Assembly (NCBI RefSeq): GCF_000002985.6
Contig: NC_003281.10
Span: 6,572,001 to 6,636,000, forward strand
From: Caenorhabditis elegans
Taxonomy: Eukaryota; Nematoda; Chromadorea; Rhabditida; Rhabditidae
Reading direction: 5' to 3'
Length of the DNA stretch: 64,000 bases
A program made the position numbers and the translations under genes. The notes under the pieces are model-generated. The model saw only the letters and a program-made list of their open reading frames with translations. It ran no database searches and was not told the origin of the DNA. Numbering within the stretch: the first letter of the stretch is position 1; every line of letters starts with the position of its first letter. Below are positions 56,958 through 64,000 of this stretch, in pieces.

Positions 56958-58135
56958 AGCTCAAACTGGGAGTAAGGAAGGTAAATTTCTGGAGGGAGTC
57001 GTCTTTCGATTCCGCTTTCTTCAATAATGTCAATTTGGGAAAAGATGTTTGAAACCGTTTATCACTGATAAGTCAGCGGGAAAACGAATTTTTGAAAATT
57101 TTATTACAGGATTGTACTCATTATTGAATTCCCGAAAAGGAGACGTACAGTTGAGGGCTATATCTTGTAAACTGTTTGATTTGTAGAAAATAAACAAGTT
57201 TTGGCCTAAAAATTAAAAAAATAATATCTCTTGGCAGAGCATTGTTAATGACACGAAACTTCATCTTCCATTAGATAAAATCAAAAACTATGGATCAAAA
57301 ATACATTCCGCAAAACTTTAGTGGAAAAAATGTTCAGGGGACCCAGGAAACCACTCCCCCCAGTACTAAATTTTTGAATTATTTTTTTCTTGAAAAATTT
57401 TCCCACTGAACTTTTTACAAATTTTATATGTCTCGATGCGTGTCGATGAAACCTACACGTCAGTTTTTATAAAACTTTGAAAACTTGAAAACTGACCGAG
57501 TTATGATGGAAAAAGTAGATTCGCGAAAACGGGAAAGTGTGCAAAATTTGGCACTTATTCGTCTTGCTCGGCCGACTCATAGAACTTTTCTCAATTCTGA
57601 GTTGAAAATCGTGTTCAGCGTACTTTTTTACGTAGGGTAAACAAAAAAAATCTCAAAAAAGATGAAGTAGAACTTGAGATAAAGACGAAAAACTACTTTT
57701 TCGGAAAAAAAATTTTTTCGCAAAATGGCATTTTTTGGCCTTTTGTTTTATCACAACTTTTTTTCTTTTGCACTTATGAACTCAAACTTTTTTTCAAAAA
57801 ATCAGTCTCTCTGAGTAGTATCTTGCACATGAGTTTGAAACAAAACAGAGCAAAACCCGAATTTTAATTCAATTAAAACATGCTGTTTTGGGGGTAAAAA
57901 GAGCAACAAAAAATTTTTTCAAACTGGGGAAAGCCGCCCTGGGCTCAATTTTGCTCCGAACTTAGTGCCGTTTTCTGCTTCACCGTGGGGCAAAATATTT
58001 CTAGTAGGATTTCAAATATTAGAGCATGAAGTCACACGGTTCAGGAGTTATTAATGAAAACGAAGTGGGACATTTTTTCGCAAGCCAAAAAAAAACGCGA
58101 AAAAGGGGCGGAGTCTGTACACTCGGCATTTATTA
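56958..58135. other. Non-coding interior of the large transposon
   Basis: AT-rich sequence with no supported open frame, dispersed A/T runs, and no recognisable repeat ends. It separates the two groups of broken exons. Confidence 0.5.
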
Positions 58136-58139
58136 GAGG

Positions 58140-59361
58140 CTGCTTGGCAGAATGGTGATTTTCGCTACCCGGTTGACGAACTTGGCCATCAAGAAGTGGA
58201 TCTAGACGTCGAAACCGACGAATCATTATATTTGAATTCTCAGCAAGAGGGATTTCTATGCGATGAACGGAGTCAAATGTTGCGATCTCTGAGCAATCAA
58301 AATTTGAGAACTATTTTTTTCCTCATCAGTACTACGAACTCAAAAGCTGCAGTTATGAGATGTCTCGATTTTCACAGTGTGCCACAGGAAAGGACTGTCA
58401 AGAAATTTTTACTGGAAGATTCACATCTGATGCGTGTCGAAGTATGCAATCTATGCGCCAGGAATCTTGAAATGTATGTTTTACACGATATATCAACCCT
58501 AAAACATTTAATTTTAGTTGCGAATGTGGAAGTCAGCAAGAAAAGTGTGAACTCATTTACGGAAATCTGAAAAAGTGGCTGGAATTGATACTGAACTGTT
58601 ATAGAAATATAATAATTCAAACAAAAAAATCAATGTTCGAAGAACTCCCAAGCTCCTGTCCCATGAGTAAAGGAATCTTAAAACAAAAACTCCTTGACGA
58701 AATGGCAGACGATGAGATGTGGATGATTATGATTATGTCTTTTCGACTTTGATCATCCAAGATGGAACTGTGAAATCCATCGTTAATGCTATGGCCAATC
58801 ATTGGATCGATTATGTGAGGCATTGAGTACAGCTTATTCCAATCATTGTTTGAACTTTCAGCTCGTCCCCAGAAAAAATCAAGGAGCCTTCTCGATTAGC
58901 AACAAATCGGAACATCTCACTGCCTTCCCAGGAGACCTGATGAACTGGCCTTCAGGTTTTATTAAAGATCGTTATGATTTCAACAATTTGGAACAATGTC
59001 TTTCAGGCCTTCTCTATAGCGCAATCAAACTGGAAGATGAGAACGTGGACACAAGCCTTTTGTCTACAGCCGTGAGCTCGCTGTTCACAAATCATCTGAA
59101 AACTAGATTGTAAGTTTTTATTTATCTTGAATTTAGCTAGAAGTCCAGTAAACTTAGTAAATCAAAACTTCTTACCAATTGATGAATTTTTGCAGTGAAC
59201 ACGCGCGCAATGCCTATCGTAAAAAGTACGGAGAGGATCCACCAAAAATCACGCTTGTGAAGCGTCCAATTGCCGATGCGGAGCAATTTCTCACTGAAGG
59301 CAACGATGACGAACTCAATGAGCAACATCCATCAACTTCGAATGCAGACAACAATGACTAG
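58140..59361 (+). pseudogene. Later exons of the transposon-internal gene, with a frameshift
   Basis: Exon-like pieces on the plus strand. The first, about 58140-58475, reads [20 protein letters not shown] through [16 protein letters not shown] to CNLCARNLE, with a donor at GAAAT|GTATG. The next, from about 58520, reads [12 protein letters not shown] then [13 protein letters not shown] one-base shift then changes the frame to [20 protein letters not shown]. After a possible intron, 58862-59111 reads LVPRKNQGAFSISNKSEH to SLFTNHLKTR, and 59215-59361 reads EHARNAYRKKYGEDPPKITL to TAG. CxxC plus CxC cysteines could form a zinc ribbon, as in some transposase N-termini. AATAAA follows at 59494. 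Function not recognised; the frameshift suggests a relic. Confidence 0.5.
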
Positions 59362-59754
59362 TAAGAACCATACTCAATCCCCACCATATAAACAATTTTT
59401 TGTTTTGATTCCTGCAAAACTCCTCCGTGAAACGTTTTCTTTTCTTCTAATGCCTTCCTCATGTTTTCATTTGTTATTTCATTTGTTTTCCATAATAAAT
59501 ATTGTTTTTCTTTTTTTTTAAATCAAAATGAATTAAACGGAGTTCGAAAAAGCGACAAATCACAACTAGCTAGCAAAATACCAGGACTATTTAGCAAAAG
59601 AACCAGAGCTAATTAGCGAAAAACCAGAGCTAGCCAGGTTGACTCTATCCCTGGTCAAAAAGCTAATTAGCAGTGATTTTGAGTCGGTTGGCCGTGACTC
59701 GCACCTGTCTGAGTGGTTGAAATCTAATTAGACTACTAAGCCTTTGTCTGAGTA

Positions 59755-62081
59755 AGCGAGGAACGATCGTCTCGTTGAGAAGCTCCCAATTCATGTTTAA
59801 AGCCACCCGCGGAGCAATGGATTCACTTTTTTGAGTTCTTTATTTCAGTGTGGTTTTTTGACTTCACGTTTCTGTTCTGGACATAATAAAAACTCGATTG
59901 GAAACCGATCACATTTTTCGATCGATAAATTCACGGGGTTCTGGCCTTTCTCATTGAATTTTCTCGCTCCATTGACAATCGCCTGCCGGACAGCGCGTGG
60001 AAAAGTGTCGCGTACACACGGACAAACACAACAGTTTTACAACTAAAAACGAGCCGCGACGCGACACGCAACGCGCCGTAAATCTACAGAAAATCTCTCC
60101 GACCCAAAATGGCCTAGTTCGGAAAACTCTGCCATTTCGATTTATGAGGGAAGCCAGAAATCCGTGAAAATTACAAGAAAATGGATAAAAATTTTCAGGA
60201 AAACTAGATTTTTTCTGCAAAAAATCTGAAAAACCAGTTGTTTTCTGAAAATTATCCCAAAATTGTGCAAAAATTCTAATTTATTCCAAAAAATCTCGAC
60301 TGGCAATTTTTTTGGTCATGGTTTTTTTGGTCATCGTTTCAGGTGCGAGAGCCTGAGAGGACCTACTACCAAACTTTGAGAGTTTAATGTTCCACTTTTA
60401 TTCTGACAAAGTAAAATTCAGACAAGTAATCGATGATTTGAGGCCCCACCAAAACAGGATGCAACTCAAAACAGGATGCACCAAAACAGGATGCACCAAA
60501 ACAGGATGCAGGGGCGGGGCCTATTTCGCAACCACCGCACACTTTTTTCGCAAGCCTCCCACGTTTTTTCCATGATATTGTTGCATTTTTTCAAAAGAAA
60601 AAACGTGCGAGGCTTGCGAAAAGTGTGCGGTGGTTGCGAATAGGCCCCCCCTGCATCCTGTTTTGGTGCATCCTGTTTTCGTGCATCCTGTTTTGGGTTG
60701 CATCCTGTTTTGGTGGGTCCTCGATGATTTTTGAGTCTATGAGTATTTGCCTATTTTCGACGCAGAAAGGTAGGCATTCTTATGAAGTGAAAGTTTCGTA
60801 TTGAAATGTGTAATGAACATAGACCAAGAAACACAATGAATAAAATCCAAAATTTTTATTTAGAATAATAATTAATCTGATACACAGTTTTAGTTTGTTT
60901 TTATTCGATTCATGCGCAACAATTTCTCGAATGTTTTCTGACGATAATCACTGGGATAAAAGGGGAAAATGGTGGGGAAAACAATGAGGATACTATTATA
61001 CATGATAAATTCAGTTCATATGGATTGTTTTAAAATGAGATTCTCAGAATTTCCGATGAATGCAGAAAAAAAGCATGTTCTAGGCAAGATGAAGTCTACA
61101 AAAAGAAGCCTGATGAAGCAATGATCAACAATTGGCAACTGAGAACAAAAATATCAAAAGCGGAAAAAATATGTGAAATATACAAGAGGAAAGTTTCATT
61201 TTTTTCAAATTTGCAAACAATGTCGAATAAAATGTTTTTAAAAAATCGAATCAAGAAATGAGAGACGGAGATTGACACGGTGGGTTTGACAACAATGAAG
61301 AATGGTAATCCCGTTATCGTGAAGAATAATGGTTTTTTGTTTAACAATTAAACAATTTGGAACGTTTTCAATAAGGAACATTTGGGGGGAAAATGATAAA
61401 AAATGATTTTAAAATAATCTGATGGAGTTACTCGGAGATTATGGAGATTTTGTGGAGCGATTGGATCTGGAAATTAAAAAATTGGTTGGAAGACTCGGAG
61501 AATAAATTTACAGGTACGACAAGAACATTTTGGTTTCAACGTTGTAGTTTTCTAGAGTTTGAACAGAGAAAACCATCAATGGATATCTTGGTTTGCGTTG
61601 AAGATATCAATAAATAGTTTACTACAGAACTTTTCTAGAAAAACAGTTAATAATTAGTTGAAACTTTTTTGAAAAAAAAAAACAACCAAAATGTAAACTG
61701 TTAACACGAGGCATATGCTGGGACATGTCTCTTTTTGTGATTTTGCAAAAGAAAAATGTGGCTTTGAACTACTTAATTCATTTTCATTTTTCACTTCATT
61801 ATTCATTTTTTCTAGACAACAGCGCACAATGATATCCGTACCTATAGGTATACAATTATAAGTTATGAGCGACATTATTTTATTCTATGTGCTTGTAGTA
61901 GACTATAAAAAATTCAAGAACAAAGATTTAATTCGTTTTCACACTATACAGGAGTCGTACTCAAGTTAAAAACCTTCTAAATGTCATTTGACTAAATGTA
62001 ATAAATAGCATTACAAAAGCACACTATCACAGAAAAACTTGCATTAAACCACGCAAGCCGTACCAATTTATTCTTTGTTTT
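59755..62081. other. Intergenic region between the large transposon and pdfr-1
   Basis: Contains a dispersed repeat fragment (CGCGACACGCAACGCGCCGT with AAATCTACAG, about 60050-60090), the foldback element at 60440-60722, and AT-rich sequence with the 3' untranslated region of pdfr-1 near its right end. No gene is supported. Confidence 0.6.
60440..60722. mobile_element. 283 bp foldback MITE with 8 bp target duplication
   Basis: Arms of over 100 bp pair almost fully. The left arm is GAGGCCCCACCAAAACAGG, then ATGCACCAAAACAGG repeats and a CGCAACCACCGCACACTTTT segment. The right arm is the inverse, ending CCTGTTTTGGTGGGTCCTC. It is flanked by GATGATTT at 60432-60439 and 60723-60730. The arms carry tandem AAAACAGGATGCACC units (four on each side). 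An 8 bp duplication fits hAT-type mobilisation. Confidence 0.85.
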
Positions 62082-63605
62082 CTACTCTTCATACCCTTCA
62101 CGAAGAGGTGTCATTTCACCAGCCGATCCGTATCCATTATTGTTTGCATTCTTTTCTTCTTCCATCTGAAATTATCTTTTTACTACTCAAACAACTGTTG
62201 ACACATCCTGCTGGAAATATACTCATATCAGCAACTAATTCTAACTTAAGCATTTTCAGCAAAAAACAGAAAGCTAAAAAAATGTATATTTGCAAATTCT
62301 TACCACTGCATCTTTCATCAGCTTCGTCGTGGAATCATCGCTACCTTTTTTACTCCTTGACGGGAACGGAGAAAGTTTTCCAAACTCGTCAGCGTTATTT
62401 GTCTGAAAATATTTTGGCTCAAGAGCTCAAATCTCGAGGGAATAACTAACCTGTGGTGCACTTGCATTAGCTGTTCCATTTTTTGCAGCATAATGGGATG
62501 CGACGCTTCGTGATCCTCGTCGAAGTTCGTTTTGTGATTTATGGAGGAGTCGATACCGAGCATAGAAGGTCTTGAGGACGTGATTAACCTGAAAATAGTT
62601 AGTGCGAGCCAATAATTGATAGAAAAGGCAACGAAATGTAGAAAAACCCTAGATTATGAAATGTTAATCGAAATTTTACATATTAAACAAACTGTTCTCA
62701 ATACATTTATTGATTTTCAGAGCAGAAAATGATTTTTACCTCCTTGTTCGTAAAGCAATAAATACTGGCAACCATAAGTCCTTGATACATATAGGTGAAA
62801 GAGGCGGTGTACGTCCAAACAGCAAATACCTGGCAAAATTTAGTCTTGCCATTCTTCAAAGACTGAATAAACTCACCATAATATTATCCCTAGTTGGTGC
62901 AAACGGAATTGTTTGCATTATATTCGGAACACCTAACAGCGGCAATAACATCATTGCAGCTTTGACCGATTTTTTCAGACCTGCTTCAGACGTATTGTTA
63001 GATTCTCGAACTTTACTGTAGAGCACTCGAATGACATTACAGATGAAGAATAGATTTATCACAAGTTCTGCCATCCTAGGACCATCTAGAATCCAAAATT
63101 CTGGTTCTAAATAATAGGATCCTAAGCATCGTTCCACTTTGAAGTCTTTTTTGATGAGCACCACAAGTAGCCAGAGCATTGTGTGAACCAATGGGATACC
63201 TGGAAAAATGAAAATAAGTTGTTCAAAATTTATTAAAAACGTTACCGTATCCAGCAATGAAATAGGGTAACAATTTTGGCTCCGAGTTGAAAAATCCAAA
63301 AACAATTTGATTATTCAAATAAATTCCTTCTAAGAACATCCAACAAAACGTAACGGTTTTGAAATATTCCAAAAAGAAGAACATTCCTTCACAAACGATT
63401 GGCTGAAATTTGAATCAATTAATCAAGCTTAACGCTTTCACAACTAACCATAGTATTTATCGTTTTTCCTTCTGCTGAGTTCGTGTGAGGACCATTTTCA
63501 CCAGTGAATATTAAGTCAATATAGAGTACCAGCCGAAGTATTACAACCATAAGCATTGCAATCATTAAATGTAAGTGCAGCAGATTTCGGAATACTCGAA
63601 GCCGC
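62082..63605 (-). CDS. pdfr-1: PDF neuropeptide receptor, C-terminal part (class B GPCR)
   Basis: Secretin-family receptor coupling to cAMP, for pigment-dispersing-factor peptides. The window holds the 3' seven exons on the minus strand: 63605-63449, 63402-63246, 63199-62877, 62829-62740, 62588-62451, 62402-62304, 62165-62082 (stop TAG). They are all in phase; 5' exons lie beyond the window end. Visible are LRVFRNLLHLHLMIAMLMVV (TM2), CEGMFFFLEYFKTVTFCWMF then LEGIYL (TM3, the class B WMxxEGxYL motif), GYGIPLVHTMLWLLVVL (TM4), CLGSYYLEPEFW (extracellular loop 2 with its Cys), AAMMLLPLLGVPNIMQTIPF (TM6), YQGLMVASIYCFTNKEV (TM7 with the class B end motif), and a Ser-rich cytoplasmic tail ending EMTPLREGYEE. 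Symbol inferred from family and position next to copd-1. Confidence 0.92.
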
Positions 63606-64000
63606 CTGAAAAAACCATAGCATTTTAAAGTCTGTTGCTCATAGATTTAACATTTTAAGGCTTTCGCTTGGGCAATAAGCCTGCATAAATTTATACCCAC
63701 CGTTCGCCATTGATTCCGAACTTTATTTTTAAAAACAAACTACTTTTAATTTTTTTTGTATTTAAAATTTCAATTTTTCAGTCGAATACATTAAAATATA
63801 CCGACATTCGCCAAAAAAATTTGAAATAAATTAGCATGAATTAACTTTTTCTTTTTATTTCTACAAGTTACCTTTTATTTATCCGCATAACATTACTGTG
63901 GCATCACTAATTTTTGGGAAAACGAGGCGTAAGTTGCGCCGAGTCATAGTTTAAAGAGGTTGACTTTTTAAAATTGTAACTTTCAAAATTAAAATTGAAT
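63606..64000. other. Intron of pdfr-1 to the window edge
   Basis: No further exon of the receptor is seen. It is AT-rich; the exon at 63605 needs two bases from an upstream exon, so the gene must continue beyond 64000. Confidence 0.6.

Larger units (their letters stand above)
53881..59752. mobile_element. 5.9 kb terminal-inverted-repeat DNA transposon, degenerate and with nested insertions
   Basis: Left end CTCAGACAAACGCTTAGTAG at 53881 matches the inverse of the right end (CTACTAAGCCTTTGTCTGAG, ending 59752), with TA on both sides (53879-53880, 59753-59754). The match continues inward as TAATTAGATTTCAACC and then GACAGGTGCGAGTCACGG with AACCGACTCAAAATCACTGC. On the left these two blocks are separated by about 400 bp of expanded AT-rich repeats; on the right they are adjacent. 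The interior holds broken host-style genes, inner inverted repeats (55196-55592, and 54464-54490 with 56101-56128) and GCTAATTAGC repeats near both ends. Family not identified. Confidence 0.82.

Noticed and set aside
60387..60703. Two frames encoding QPKTGCTKTGCTKTG-type repeats
   Set aside because: Translation of the 15-mer tandem units in the foldback element, present on both strands because the element is palindromic.

Overview
The window reads as Caenorhabditis chromosomal DNA, very probably C. elegans chromosome III. Evidence: introns mostly 43-60 bp with TTTTCAG acceptors, many small multi-exon genes, cuticle-collagen and nematode chemoreceptor sequences, trans-splice-type acceptors before start codons, and many palindromic dispersed repeats. 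The gene set (D-aspartate oxidase with signal peptide, strawberry-notch homologue, mitochondrial malate dehydrogenase, glycerate kinase, delta-COP, PDF receptor) matches my memory of the ddo-3/nsh-1/mdh-2 and copd-1/pdfr-1 neighbourhoods. That placement is recognition, not a search.

Left part (1-9.9 kb): a 2.4 kb tandem array with a higher-order repeat containing a TATA-like block, a weak coding relic, a complete mariner element with an intact D,D34D transposase, an unrecognised minus-strand gene, and a decayed cuticle collagen pseudogene.

Middle (9.9-36.1 kb): an alpha-type nicotinic receptor subunit (plus), ddo-3 (plus) converging on a DEF8-like Rubicon-homology gene (minus), whose intron holds a tRNA-Ala gene split by a 320 bp transposon. 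Then follow the 15-exon strawberry-notch gene (minus), 5.7 kb of non-coding DNA, and mdh-2 (minus).

Right part (36.6-64 kb): five plus-strand genes in a row (tyrosine phosphatase, srh-type chemoreceptor, serine carboxypeptidase, CMTR2-like cap methyltransferase, glycerate kinase). copd-1 (minus) converges on the last across a large foldback repeat. A 5.9 kb terminal-inverted-repeat transposon with broken genes and nested insertions follows, then a small foldback element, and the 3' part of pdfr-1 (minus), which runs off the window.

The genes form no obvious single pathway. They are mainly housekeeping metabolism, trafficking and RNA modification, interspersed with neuronal and sensory receptors. 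I reconstructed the exons of the major genes by splice-site and reading-phase bookkeeping; each of those models closes in frame. The strongest unusual signals are the transposon-split tRNA-Ala, the nested MULE-like element in the methyltransferase intron, the 5.9 kb composite transposon, and the foldback repeat between two convergent genes.
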